Position numbers and translations under genes: made by a program
Origin: Rhodoblastus sp963713695
GTDB taxonomy: Bacteria; Pseudomonadota; Alphaproteobacteria; Rhizobiales; Beijerinckiaceae
Assembly: GCA_963713695.1 (NCBI GenBank)
Contig: CAVQMU010000006.1
Span: 62,001-126,000, forward strand
Direction: 5' to 3'
DNA: 64,000 bases
In this document: piece after piece, positions 1-7,767 of the stretch
How the letters are laid out: every line of letters begins with the position of its first letter
How positions within the stretch are numbered: the first letter of the stretch is position 1
The notes under the pieces: model-generated
Told to the model about the DNA's origin: nothing
The model's input: the letters and a program-made list of their open reading frames with translations, nothing else
Databases searched by the model: none

Positions 1-35
1 TTACGGGGACATGATACCAATTACAGAATTAGCGA
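1..35 (+). repeat. Copy A of a dispersed cggggac-type repeat
   Basis: The first 35 bases align with 1711-1748 and 4099-4133: shared core c(g)gggacatgataccaatt, followed in two copies by (g)attagcg. Similar cggggac motifs are known next to REP-associated IS200-like transposase genes in other bacteria, but no such transposase is in this window. Copy identity is seen directly; the link to REP elements is inference. Confidence 0.5.
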
Positions 36-71
36 CGCGCGGGACACTCACAGGCGCGCCCTTTCCTGCCC

Positions 72-162
72 GGAAGTTCGGGGACAGGAACGAATTGCGC
101 CCACGCACTCGGCGCAATCCGCAAACAATCGAAAGCGCAATTCGATCCAGTCCCCGAATTCC
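72..162. repeat. Imperfect long hairpin built on the same cggggac motif
   Basis: Bases 72-100 and the reverse complement of 136-162 match almost throughout: both arms hold ttcggggac, cgaattgcgc and a central gga, with about three differences. The spacer is about 35 bases. The arms carry the same cggggac core as the repeat at 1-35, so this looks like a small non-autonomous hairpin (REP/MITE-like). The rest of 1-355 shows no convincing gene. Confidence 0.55.
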
Positions 163-355
163 TCTGTTGCAGCGCCCTCATGACGCCGCGCGGCTCCCCA
201 GCGCGTCGCAAGTCGGGCGTTCTTTCGCGAGCGCGACCCGACCGCGCCGATTTGCGTCAGCCTGGACGCGCCGAGAAAGTTTTAGCAATGGCGTGTTATC
301 CCATGGGGAAAGTCGCTTTGGCGGCTGCTGAACCGGTAGAACAGTTGGATTGCCT

Positions 356-823
356 ATGAGCGATGTCAGCGGGAAAAGTCCATTTCGTCGGGTCGGTTTG
401 ATCTTGTTATTTGCCGGCGTCGCGATGGCGGGAGGCGGCGGCTACGCCTACCAGCGCGAAATCGCTTTTGAACAGAGCGCGCAGCGGGCAGAGGGCGTTG
501 TCGCCAATCTCGCCAGGAACGCGCGGCCTAAAGACAGTTCGCCGAGCACATATGCGGCGGTTGTCGATTTCACGGATACGACAGGACAAATGCAGGAGTT
601 TGTCGAACGCGTCTCCAGCTATCCGCCACGTTTCACCCAAGGCGACAAGGTGACGCTGCTTTATGACCCCGCCAATCCCCTGAATGCAGTGATCGACGAC
701 CGAACGGATCGTTTTTTCATGACAATGGTTTTGTCGGCGCTTTCAGCCGCGTTCATGGTCCTCGGCGCAATCGTGCTGTTCGCCGGTCGCTCACGCCGAT
801 GGACGACTTCGTCGACCGGGTGA
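356..823 (+). CDS. DUF3592 domain membrane protein
   Basis: A 155-residue protein with one N-terminal membrane helix (about residues 12-30), a soluble extracytoplasmic stretch, and a second helix near the C-terminus (about 122-145). The middle contains the DUF3592 hallmark of a Y-P-P-R-F turn followed by G-D-K-V-T-L-L-Y-D-P-A-N-P, where a small beta domain ends before the second helix. The family has no assigned biochemical role. ATG 356 is preferred over the TTG two codons upstream. The next gene is convergent. Family assignment is by motif recognition only. Confidence 0.75.
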   Translation: MSDVSGKSPFRRVGLILLFAGVAMAGGGGYAYQREIAFEQSAQRAEGVVANLARNARPKDSSPSTYAAVVDFTDTTGQMQEFVERVSSYPPRFTQGDKVTLLYDPANPLNAVIDDRTDRFFMTMVLSALSAAFMVLGAIVLFAGRSRRWTTSSTG

Positions 824-865
824 CCGTAACCCGCATGCTTGGAGACGCCGCGTCAGTTTGCCCCC

Positions 866-1621
866 TCATCCCGCCATCTTCTCCGGCGTCCATTTCAGCG
901 CGCGGAAATCGAATCCGCGCTCGATCGTCGGCTTGACGATCTGGAAATAGGGCGAGACGTCGAAGTCGCGTGGCGCGAACAGGGAATGATGGCGGATGCT
1001 GAGGAATTCCTCGATGCCAGCGGCGCCGCCGCTGGTCGTCGGCCCCGGCCGCAGCTTGATGTCCGGGAGTACGGGATAGTTGATGGCCTCGAACGCCTGG
1101 GCGATCAGGGTGGAACAGATCGCGCGGGTGGGATCGCCGCTGCCCAGCGCCATCATTCGCCGCCGCCACCGCACGGGAACCGGAATGGTCGGCAGAAGAT
1201 AGCGCGCGAGATCGATGACGTTTTTCAGGTCGTAGCGGTCGCCGATCCGCTCGACGGCGTAGCGCGCCACGGCGGCGCATTCGGCGCGGTCGAGGCCGAC
1301 CGGCCGGCAGACGCGCGTGTGCAACCCGTCGAATTCATCGACGCCGACGCGCCGGACGCCTGCAACGAGATCGGCCTCGACAAAACAATCCGCGCCGCCG
1401 CCGAAGGCGCCGACGAACAGAGCCGCATGCGACCATGTGGACTGGGTGAGATATTTGATCGCCGCGGAGATCCTTGTGTTCCCCTCGACCAGCAGGACGT
1501 CGCCCGGCCGCAGCGCGGCCAGAAGCTTTTCACGCGGCGTCGGCGGGCTGACGCCGCTGATGTCGCGCGCCTCGGTGAGGTATTCGGCCAGCCAGCGGCC
1601 GATATGATCAAAAATCAACAT
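866..1621 (-). CDS. YiiX/YebB-like permuted NlpC/P60 (papain-fold) hydrolase
   Basis: The 251-residue protein has the circularly permuted papain-fold pattern of the YiiX/YebB family. A G-D-V-L-L-V-E-G strand (about 40-47) is followed by W-S-H-A-A-L-F-V-G with the probable catalytic His65, an acidic residue at Glu82, and a late nucleophile Cys169 in A-I-C-S-T-L-I-A-Q-A-F. Family members are thought to be cysteine peptidases, amidases or acyltransferases acting on peptide or lipid amide bonds; the substrate cannot be read from the sequence. No signal peptide is visible, so it is probably cytoplasmic or membrane-associated. It is a single gene, convergent with the DUF3592 gene and divergent from the PEP-CTERM gene. 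Confidence 0.75.
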   Translation of the reverse strand: MLIFDHIGRWLAEYLTEARDISGVSPPTPREKLLAALRPGDVLLVEGNTRISAAIKYLTQSTWSHAALFVGAFGGGADCFVEADLVAGVRRVGVDEFDGLHTRVCRPVGLDRAECAAVARYAVERIGDRYDLKNVIDLARYLLPTIPVPVRWRRRMMALGSGDPTRAICSTLIAQAFEAINYPVLPDIKLRPGPTTSGGAAGIEEFLSIRHHSLFAPRDFDVSPYFQIVKPTIERGFDFRALKWTPEKMAG

Positions 1622-1710
1622 AAGGCGAATTCAACAGCGTAAAGCTTTATGCATTCACAACGCCGCCGCCCGCAGCCTGAATCATTTTGGAATGACCGTA
1701 GGTTAGAGGG

Positions 1711-2004
1711 AATCACGGGGACGGGATGCCAATTGCATGATTAGCGCGCCCTCTCCTGCAACACCCAATCATGCCGCGCGACCCCTTCTCCCCACAGCCT
1801 GTCGAAAGACGGGCGTTCTGCCGAACGCCCCTATGGCGGGAGATGGTGGATCGGCCCGGAGGGCGGCGAAAGACGCCCGTCTTTCGACGGGCTATGGGCC
1901 GAGACGGATGAGGGGGAGCCGCTGCGCCGCTGCTTCAGCATTCGTTGCGCGGAATCGCCCCCTCATCCGGCCTTCGGCCACCTTCTCCCGCGAGGGGAGA
2001 AGGG
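1711..2004. repeat. Composite intergenic repeat block with nested inverted repeats
   Basis: The 496-base gap before the PEP-CTERM gene is filled with repeats. Copy B of the cggggac motif is at 1711-1748. A 21-base inverted repeat with one mismatch (perfect over 16) pairs 1796-1816 with 1873-1893. A perfect 12-base inverted repeat pairs 1905-1916 with 1958-1969. A ccttctccc/ggggagaagg hairpin lies at 1981-2003. The ctcatccggccttcggccaccttctcc type of sequence is a common dispersed intergenic element of Rhizobiales. It leaves no room for an N-terminal extension of the downstream gene. Confidence 0.7.
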
Positions 2005-2117
2005 GAGGCGCCGAGCATGACGCGTCGTCGGAAGCGCCGGACTGGGTATTCGCCGCAATTGACGCGCCCCCGCGAATATGTAGCTTGGTCTTACCTTTGG
2101 TCAACGGGCCCGCCGAT

Positions 2118-2639
2118 ATGCAACTCACGTCCCTTCCCCTTGCATTCTTCCTGGCGACATTTTCGTTTGCCGCCGCAGCCGACGATTTTCCGATCGTGTT
2201 CACGATCGACAATCTCCCCGTTTCCGGGACGGCTAACGCAATTGTGACATTCGACGCCACGATGACAAATGTGTCGGCCAACACGCAATTTCTCAACAGC
2301 GACAGCGTCAGCTTCTCCATGCCGGTTGATGACAGCGCTTTCATCGTTAATTGGCCGCTGTCGCTGGCGGCAGGCGCAACCTATGGGTCATCGGCGCTGT
2401 TCAATGTCACGATTCCCGCCGACGCCACGCCCGGAGCCTATTCGGGAGTCTTCGACGTGCTTGGCGGCACTGGAGACGGCAGTTACATCGTCGGCAGTGC
2501 GGAATTCACGTTGGACGTGCAAGGGACCCCGTCCGCCGTGCCCGAGCCAGCAACCTGGGCGATGATGTTGCTCGGCCTTGCCGGCATCGGCTTCACGCGT
2601 CGCCGGGCTTCGCGCAAAAACGCGGCGGTCGCGGCCTGA
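2118..2639 (+). CDS. PEPxxWA-CTERM sorting domain protein
   Basis: A 173-residue exported protein. Residues 1-21 form a signal peptide ending in A-A-A-A-D. The body is a beta-rich, Thr/Ser/Asn-rich domain resembling a domain of adhesin-type surface proteins. Residues 141-150 read V-P-E-P-A-T-W-A-M-M, followed by a hydrophobic helix and an R-R-R cluster at 161-163: the tripartite tail recognised and cut by exosortases. PEP-x-x-W-A is the alphaproteobacterial variant. The exosortase (38165-39106) and EpsI (46603-47289) are far away in the EPS island. The open frame extends upstream through a repeat block, but ATG 2118 gives a correct signal peptide. Confidence 0.88.
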   Translation: MQLTSLPLAFFLATFSFAAAADDFPIVFTIDNLPVSGTANAIVTFDATMTNVSANTQFLNSDSVSFSMPVDDSAFIVNWPLSLAAGATYGSSALFNVTIPADATPGAYSGVFDVLGGTGDGSYIVGSAEFTLDVQGTPSAVPEPATWAMMLLGLAGIGFTRRRASRKNAAVAA

Positions 2640-2665
2640 CCCCAGGCCAAAGCCTGGCCCAAACC

Positions 2666-3193
2666 TCACTCCGCGGGGCAGGCGTAAATCGCCTTGATGC
2701 GCGAGGTCACGCGCAGGCTGGGGTAGCCGTCGCCCACATTGTTCATGACAAAGGTGGCGCTTTCGCCGGGCTCGACGATCCCCGACGCGGTCAGCGTGAT
2801 GTCCTCGAGCGACATGCTTTGCGTGCCGATGTCCACGCGGCGAATGATTTTTCCCGGCAGGACATTGTTGACGTCCCAGGTGAAGGCGTTCGCAAACGCC
2901 ACGACGGACGGGCTGCCCGAGCGAACCTTCTTCAAATCGGAATCATCGATGGGCTGGGGCGTGCAGGCGGCGATCCGGCCGGCGATCCCCTTGGCTTTCA
3001 GGCGCGCCCGCGCCTCGTCTTCGCAACTGTCCCGGCAGTCGCTCATCAGGTCGCGAATGCTCTGGTCATTGATGTCCGTGGCCGTCATTTTTGGCCTGAG
3101 GCAGGCGTGGAAGCAGGTTTCGGCGGCGGCCGCGCCCGGCGCGCCCGCCAAAACGGCTCCACCGAGAGCCAAAAGCAGCAAACCTCTCGCCAC
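2666..3193 (-). CDS. Secreted protein of unknown function, Cys-rich N-terminal half
   Basis: Starting at GTG 3193, preceded by aaggggaaa at good spacing, this is a 175-residue protein with a clear signal peptide ending about A-A-A-A-E. The mature N-terminus contains a Cys-x3-Cys, Cys-x3-Cys pair arrangement (F-H-A-C and D-C-R-D-S-C) and a later Cys in A-A-C-T-P-Q. The C-terminal half looks like a beta-sandwich (G-I-V-E-P-G-E-S-A-T-F-V-M-N-N-V). I do not recognise the family. The frame runs further upstream to 3409, but that part is low-complexity and has no signal peptide, so it is excluded. Confidence 0.6.
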   Translation of the reverse strand: MARGLLLLALGGAVLAGAPGAAAAETCFHACLRPKMTATDINDQSIRDLMSDCRDSCEDEARARLKAKGIAGRIAACTPQPIDDSDLKKVRSGSPSVVAFANAFTWDVNNVLPGKIIRRVDIGTQSMSLEDITLTASGIVEPGESATFVMNNVGDGYPSLRVTSRIKAIYACPAE

Positions 3194-3409
3194 CGCGCTT
3201 TCCCCTTGATACCCCGGATAAAATGAGGTGGGGGGCCGACCGGCCCGGCGCAAGCCCCTGCGGATTCGCGCCTGCCAGCGCGAATTTTCCGCGAAAGGGT
3301 AATTTGGCGCCGCAGGTGACGCTCCGGACGGGGGGAACCGCCGCGAAAGCGATTTCCCCCCGGGATCAACGCGATGCGCTCCAGTCCCCAGGTGGGACCG
3401 ACGAGCCAC

Positions 3410-3874
3410 TCATCTTTCCAACGCCAAACCTTCGGCGGGGATGGACGCCAGCGCGATCTGCCGGAAGTCCGCGCCTTTCACGTGATCTTCCAAGGCATAT
3501 TGGAAGGCGTCGCCCTCCGGCGATTTTTGCCACGCGATCACCATGGCGAGATCGCGCAGGCTTGCGTTCAGGGTCCGGTCGTTGGCGATCTGCAGCCCGG
3601 CCGGCAGCGTATCCGGCGAATTGGACAGGCTCGCCACGTTTTCGAACGGCATTTCCGGCGCCGGGATGGCGAGCGCGAGCTGATACACGTCGCCATAGGG
3701 CGAATTCTGCCATGCAACCACCTGTTTCAAGGCGCCGAGGCTCGCGTTGAGCGACTGGTCGCTGTCGACGGCTGGACCAAAGCCCGCCACAGGCGAGGCT
3801 GCGTAAACAAGGCCGCTTGCGATCAAAGTCAAGCCGAGCGCGGCAGATGTTGAAGTCTTGAGGCCAATAGACAT
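3410..3874 (-). CDS. Exported protein with two internal repeats
   Basis: A 154-residue protein with signal peptide (cleavage about A-A-S) and a ggaggg ribosome site seven bases before ATG 3874. The mature part contains two related 28-residue units, residues 41-68 and 101-128. Both read (S/T)-L-N-A-S-L, then about seven residues, then (V/I)-A-W-Q-(N/K)-S-P-x-G-D-x-(Y/F)-Q-x-A-L. No known domain is recognised. It is encoded in tandem behind the repeat-containing upstream region and ends 216 bases before the next start; co-transcription with 2666-3193 is possible. Confidence 0.65.
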   Translation of the reverse strand: MSIGLKTSTSAALGLTLIASGLVYAASPVAGFGPAVDSDQSLNASLGALKQVVAWQNSPYGDVYQLALAIPAPEMPFENVASLSNSPDTLPAGLQIANDRTLNASLRDLAMVIAWQKSPEGDAFQYALEDHVKGADFRQIALASIPAEGLALER

Positions 3875-4098
3875 TGAACCCTCCAATTTTTCAAAAAACC
3901 GGATCATTCCAGGGAGTCCCCGGCTTAAGCCACGATCGCGTCAATGTTGGGACGCACGCCCCCTGAACCATGTATTTGCTCCCACGTTATTTCACGTTTA
4001 ATTGATTTTAGCTTGAGCCTGTCAAACATATTAAATGTATTGGCATTCGCATCGTCGTCATACCCAAAGTATTACAGCGGCTTCAGTTGGAAGCGGGG

Positions 4099-4133
4099 AA
4101 TTACGGAGACATGACGCCAATTCGCATGTTTGG
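4099..4133 (+). repeat. Copy C of the dispersed cggggac-type repeat
   Basis: Reads ttacggagacatgacgccaatt followed by cgcatg and matches copies A and B in phase. It lies in the 352-base gap 3875-4226, in which nothing else is recognisable apart from the ribosome site of the next gene. Confidence 0.45.
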
Positions 4134-4226
4134 AATTTTCTGGCGCGACCGATGCAATCGCGTCACGGCGTTTGTCGCGAAATCAAGAACGCGCTAAATT
4201 GGCGTTGGGTCTCGGGGGAGCAAGAC

Positions 4227-4770
4227 ATGGAAATCAAAGGCGCGACGCTTTTGTACACGTTGGCCGGCCTGATGATCACCTTTGCGGGGTTTTCGACGCT
4301 GTTGCTGATCCTGCGGCAGGCCGCCGGCGGGAAAGTGTCGCGGCTTGACCGATACCTTGCGAGAACGGTCATGACCTATGTTTTCGTCTTGGCGGCGGCG
4401 GCGCTGCTGCCCGCGCTGCTGGCGCTCTACGACATCGAGGAAAAGTGGATCTGGCGCGTCTCCGGCGTGCTGTTCGCGCTGCCGATGCTGGCGCTGCAGG
4501 TCACCTTTCCGCGCCGGCGCCGCAAAGTGGTGGGGACAGGGACCGCCGCCCGCGATATTCGCTGTCTTCGTCGTGCTCGGCTCCATTGTGACGCTGGCGA
4601 TGCTCGGCGCGATACTCGCCGGCTTCCAATACAGCGCCGGCGCCTACATCACCGGATTGACGATCGACTTCTTCACGGTGATCTTCGGTTTCGTGACCGC
4701 GCTCGACGTCATCATGCTCCAGCCGATGGACGCGTCGGAGCCGCCGGCGCCGCTTCAGGGTAAGTCGTAA
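4227..4770 (+). pseudogene. Multi-pass membrane protein, frameshifted
   Basis: ATG 4227 follows a gggggag ribosome site. The frame encodes three hydrophobic segments and breaks near 4530-4545, after L-Q-V-T-F-P-R-R-R-R. The next frame (+1) continues naturally with two more membrane helices (F-A-V-F-V-V-L-G-S-I-V and F-F-T-V-I-F-G-F-V-T-A-L) up to the stop at 4768-4770. Joined, it is a protein of about 180 residues with four to five helices. The family is not recognised. The lesion may be a sequencing error; hydrophobic continuity across the break argues that the gene was functional recently or still is. Confidence 0.6.
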
Positions 4771-5287
4771 AATGACCCGCGATTTCGTCGTGGAATACGA
4801 CCTTGTCGAAGCATCCCAGCCTTTTGTCGCTCGCAAGTTCCCGGCCGCAGACCAACGCCGTGAGATAGTCTTGATGGGGGGGAACCGTCTTCGATCTGGT
4901 CAGCGGATTTGCCCAGCACGCGGCGCGACGTGAATAGGACTTGGCCTGTCCATCGCCAAGATGCTCGCCGGGCCGTTTGATCTCGATATGCAGCGCAAGC
5001 CTTCGTCCATCGGGGCGCTCGAACAGCAACAGAATGTCAGTCTCGATGCCTGTCCCGACCTTGCAGGCGCATTTCGAATTGCGCCCGCAGAAATAGTTGA
5101 ACCAGAAAGGATTTGTCATTTTTGGGCTTCTCAGGCCGCGCTGGACATCCCCGATTGTGAGCGCATTGAGATAATCGCCCTGAAACCTGGTCCCCGCGAG
5201 AAACCAGCTGCGAAAGGCTCCGCTTTCGATAAGTCGCTCCGCCACCGGCCGTGCGTATCGAAGCTCCAATTCCGAGTAATTCGCCAT
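4712..5287 (-). CDS. PD-(D/E)XK nuclease-like protein of unknown role
   Basis: 191 residues from ATG 5287. The centre contains I-E-T-D-I-L-L-L-F-E-R followed by L-A-L-H-I-E-I-K-R-P-G-E, i.e. an Asp, a short spacer and an E-x-K on adjacent beta strands. This is the arrangement of the PD-(D/E)XK nuclease core. Upstream helices carry R-x-F-L-A-G-T-R-F. No DNA-binding domain or methylase partner is nearby, so restriction is unproven; it could belong to one of the many orphan families with this fold. Its 3' end overlaps the convergent membrane gene by about 59 bases, so the C-terminal P-E-A-A-P tail may be unnatural. Confidence 0.5.
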   Translation of the reverse strand: MANYSELELRYARPVAERLIESGAFRSWFLAGTRFQGDYLNALTIGDVQRGLRSPKMTNPFWFNYFCGRNSKCACKVGTGIETDILLLFERPDGRRLALHIEIKRPGEHLGDGQAKSYSRRAACWANPLTRSKTVPPHQDYLTALVCGRELASDKRLGCFDKVVFHDEIAGHFTTYPEAAPAAPTRPSAGA

Positions 5288-5432
5288 TTCCAAAACCTTC
5301 AGGCCGATTGCAATTTCCCAATGATAGGTTCTGGAAGTTTCCAACCCGATAAGCGCGCGAAAATGGCCGGGACAAGCCCGGCCATGATGATTTTTCTGCC
5401 CAGCCGCCCGATCAGGGCGCGCCTTTGCCTGA

Positions 5433-5777
5433 TCAATGATGATGATGATGATGATGATGCATCCGGTGGTGGCCGCCACGGTGATGCATGGAGTGATGAT
5501 GCATGGAGTGATGGCGATGGCGCCAATGACCATGCGGCCGCTCCTCGGAGGCATAGCGGACTTCGGTCGCGGGATGGGGGTCGACGCCGAGAACGCCTTC
5601 AACGCCGCCGATGACGCCGCCGACGACGCCGCCAACCACCGCGCCAACGGGGCCCGCCTGATCATTGCCCACCGCGGCGCCATGTGAAACGCCGCCGGGA
5701 ACGCCTTGCGCCTGCGCCCCCATGGCCGCGAGACTGACCGTGGCGAAAACGCCAAAAGCAAGCATTGTCAATTTCAT
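5433..5777 (-). CDS. His-rich periplasmic protein ending in eight histidines
   Basis: A 114-residue protein: signal peptide 1-23 (A-Q-A-Q), a Gly/Val glycine-zipper-like helix (G-A-V-V-G-G-V-V-G-G-V-I-G-G-V) and, from about residue 80, a tail rich in His, Arg, Met and Gly that finishes with an uninterrupted run of eight His before the stop. Such tails bind Ni, Zn or Cu in other proteins, so metal storage or sensing in the periplasm is a reasonable guess. The run is encoded by eight CAT triplets, a slippage-prone microsatellite. No metal transporter is adjacent. Confidence 0.75.
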   Translation of the reverse strand: MKLTMLAFGVFATVSLAAMGAQAQGVPGGVSHGAAVGNDQAGPVGAVVGGVVGGVIGGVEGVLGVDPHPATEVRYASEERPHGHWRHRHHSMHHHSMHHRGGHHRMHHHHHHHH

Positions 5778-5969
5778 ATTGTGTTCCTTTGAACCGCGAC
5801 TTCAAATGCCGCCAACGGCGTATCGCGGGTATTCAAGGCTACTTCAAGGCGAGACCGGGGCGGCACACACTCCACACGGACAGACGAGGAAACCCGTTTT
5901 CGGTTTAGGGATTTGATAAAGGTTACGTTAAGCTCGAGTTCCTGTTCAGCAACGATGGGGAGGCGTTAA

Positions 5970-6464
5970 ATGCGTTCGATCTTCTGGCTCGCGGCTCTGC
6001 TGCCCGCGCTGTCCGGCGCGGCGCTGGCGGCGACGCGCGGGGGCGCAGACCTCGTGGTCAGCGCCAGTTTCGCCAATGACGGCGGCGTGGCGTCAAGCTG
6101 GTCCTTTTCCGACCGGCGGCTGCATTGCCAGAACAGCGCCGGCTGTCACAAGGTGATCGACACCATCCGCATTCCCCGCGGCTATTACGCCTGCCGGGTC
6201 GAGTTGCAGAAATGGCAGTGGCTGCGCGCCGAGGGCCAGGCCCATGTGATCGTCAATGTCTCCAGGGGACGCGGCGGCTTCGACGTTTACGCCGATCCCT
6301 ATGACGCCCAGGGACCGATGCGGCTCGAAGCGGTGCTGACCCTCCGGCCCAGGGGAGCGGCCGCCTCCGACTGCATGAAGGCCGGTCCCGCATTCGACTG
6401 CCAGCGCTACGGCTGCCTTCAGGCCCAGCCCGGCGGTACGTCGTGGGGACGACCCGATCCGTAA
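5970..6464 (+). CDS. Secreted protein of unknown function
   Basis: 164 residues with a canonical signal peptide (cleavage after A-L-A-A). The mature protein has six Cys, spaced as C-x5-C in L-H-C-Q-N-S-A-G-C and later C-x7-C in D-C-M-K-A-G-P-A-F-D-C followed by C-L-Q, suggesting disulfides in the periplasm. A beta-rich core (Y-A-C-R-V-E-L-Q-K-W) lies between. The family is not recognised. Divergent from the His-rich protein gene, with a 192-base shared upstream region. Confidence 0.65.
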   Translation: MRSIFWLAALLPALSGAALAATRGGADLVVSASFANDGGVASSWSFSDRRLHCQNSAGCHKVIDTIRIPRGYYACRVELQKWQWLRAEGQAHVIVNVSRGRGGFDVYADPYDAQGPMRLEAVLTLRPRGAAASDCMKAGPAFDCQRYGCLQAQPGGTSWGRPDP

Positions 6465-6787
6465 ACGAGGCGGCTGCAATCTGTAGTTGTGGCAAGCGTG
6501 GAAAAAGCTGCAAAAAACGCGCGTTTTCTGTCGGAAACACTCAAATTCCGGTCAAAACACGCAATTTTTCGTGCGTTTTTTCACACGCCAAAGACCACAA
6601 CCCACACGTGTGTTCGCATCCGTCAGCAGGCCGCGTCCCGGTTCGTTCCGCCGCGAATTCTCATTGGCGATCAAGAGACTATGCGGGATGCGCGCGGGGC
6701 TGTTTTAAGGGAAAGTTTCACGTGGAACAAATAGAGAACATTAATTCCGTCGCAAATTTCCACGCAATTTCCGGCTTTCAAGCCTGT
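6465..6787. other. Non-coding stretch, A/T-rich
   Basis: Contains short runs of aaaaaacgcgcg and a weak stem, cacgca around 6558 facing tgcgt around 6572, then six T. This could be a terminator for the gene ending at 6464. Short open frames here have no ribosome site and no recognisable protein. Confidence 0.35.
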
Positions 6788-6997
6788 TCACTTTTCCTGC
6801 GCCGCGTGGACGGCTGCGCCCGCGACTGTCCCGACGCCGGACGCCGCGCCTTCGACGCCTGAAACCGCCAGCGAGCCGGCGCTGGCGCCGACGCTCGCGA
6901 CGGCGCCAACGGTCGAAACGGCGGCGCAGCCGCTCAACGCCAGCATCAGCGCGACGCAGGGCAAAAGCAGGACAGCGGGGCGGCGTTTCCGGATCAT
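6788..6997 (-). CDS. Small lipoprotein
   Basis: A 69-residue protein whose N-terminus is a positively charged head, a hydrophobic core and the lipobox L-S-G-C at residues 21-24. The mature part is Ala/Gly/Val/Ser-rich with a semi-repetitive V-A-S-V-G-A-S-A-G pattern, resembling small outer-membrane lipoproteins. ATG 6997 is chosen; ATG 7012 is an alternative, and neither has a strong ribosome site. Function unknown. Confidence 0.55.
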   Translation of the reverse strand: MIRKRRPAVLLLPCVALMLALSGCAAVSTVGAVASVGASAGSLAVSGVEGAASGVGTVAGAAVHAAQEK

Positions 6998-7098
6998 GGC
7001 GTCGATTACCATGCGGCAGGCGCAGTGACGAGCCGGGAACCAACGTCTTGCCCAGGGGATTAGCGACGACGACGCGTCGCCGAACCACGTTGAAGCCC

Positions 7099-7745
7099 AT
7101 GCTGAAATCGACAAGCGCGGCCGCTCGCCTCGCGACGCCGCTGGCGGCCACGCTGGCCCTGGCCGCGCTGCTTGGCCTCGCGGCTCAGTTCGCGGCGCAG
7201 CTCGGCCGCATGCCCGATCCCGTCGCCGCGCTGTGGGCGCTGGCGCGCTCTTCACCATCCTGGCGAATGCGCTCGTCGCCGCGGTGTTTCTCCGGGCGGC
7301 TTTCTCGCCGCCGCCGCCGATCCTGCTGAACGGGGCCATTTTGGGCGTGCTGCTCGTCGGCGTCGTCTACATCCTGTTGTTGCGCGACCTGCCGTCGGAG
7401 ACACGCGGCGACCGCATCGCCAATTCGCTGCTGCATTACGCCACGCCGCTGCTCGCGCTGCTCTACTGGCTCGCCTGCGCGCCGCGCGGCGGCTTGAGCT
7501 GGCGCGCGCCGCTGGTCTGGACCGCGGTTGCCCTCGCCTATGTCCTCTACGCCTTCGCGCGCGCCGCGGCGGATGGCGTCTATCCCTATCCCTTCCTCAA
7601 TGTCGCCCAGCTCGGCGCGGCGCAGGTCCTCGCCAACTGCGCGATCATCGGCGGCGGTTTTACGCTCGCGGGGTTTGGGCTCGTCGCCCTGGACAGGAAG
7701 CTCGCCGGGGAACCGCAGCTTCGCGGCGGGATTGATGCTGGGTGA
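7099..7745 (+). pseudogene. Pr6Pr-type membrane protein, frameshifted
   Basis: ATG 7099 encodes an N-terminal helix and ends A-A-L-W-A-L-A-R. At about 7240 the frame must change to continue as F-T-I-L-A-N-A-L-V-A, the conserved second helix of Pr6Pr (FAR-17a/AIG1-like) membrane proteins. The family H-Y-A-T-P-L-L-A-L-L-Y-W motif and a Y-P-Y-P-F-L-N motif follow. About six helices and 215 residues are expected when joined, which is the usual size. Role unknown. The change of frame is probably a missing base. Confidence 0.65.
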
Positions 7746-7767
7746 GCGCGCAGTGGAGTTGAAATCG

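Noticed and set aside
1737..2117. 127-codon N-terminal extension of the PEP-CTERM gene
   Set aside because: It translates through inverted repeats and would bury the signal peptide inside the protein.
5301..5761. N-terminal extension of the PD-(D/E)XK-like protein through the His-rich gene region
   Set aside because: That part is an antisense-type or shifted reading of the His-rich gene; ATG 5287 begins the globular domain.
6553..6588. Strong terminator after the gene at 5970-6464
   Set aside because: The stem is only five pairs with a bulge; kept as a note in the region entry, not as a feature.
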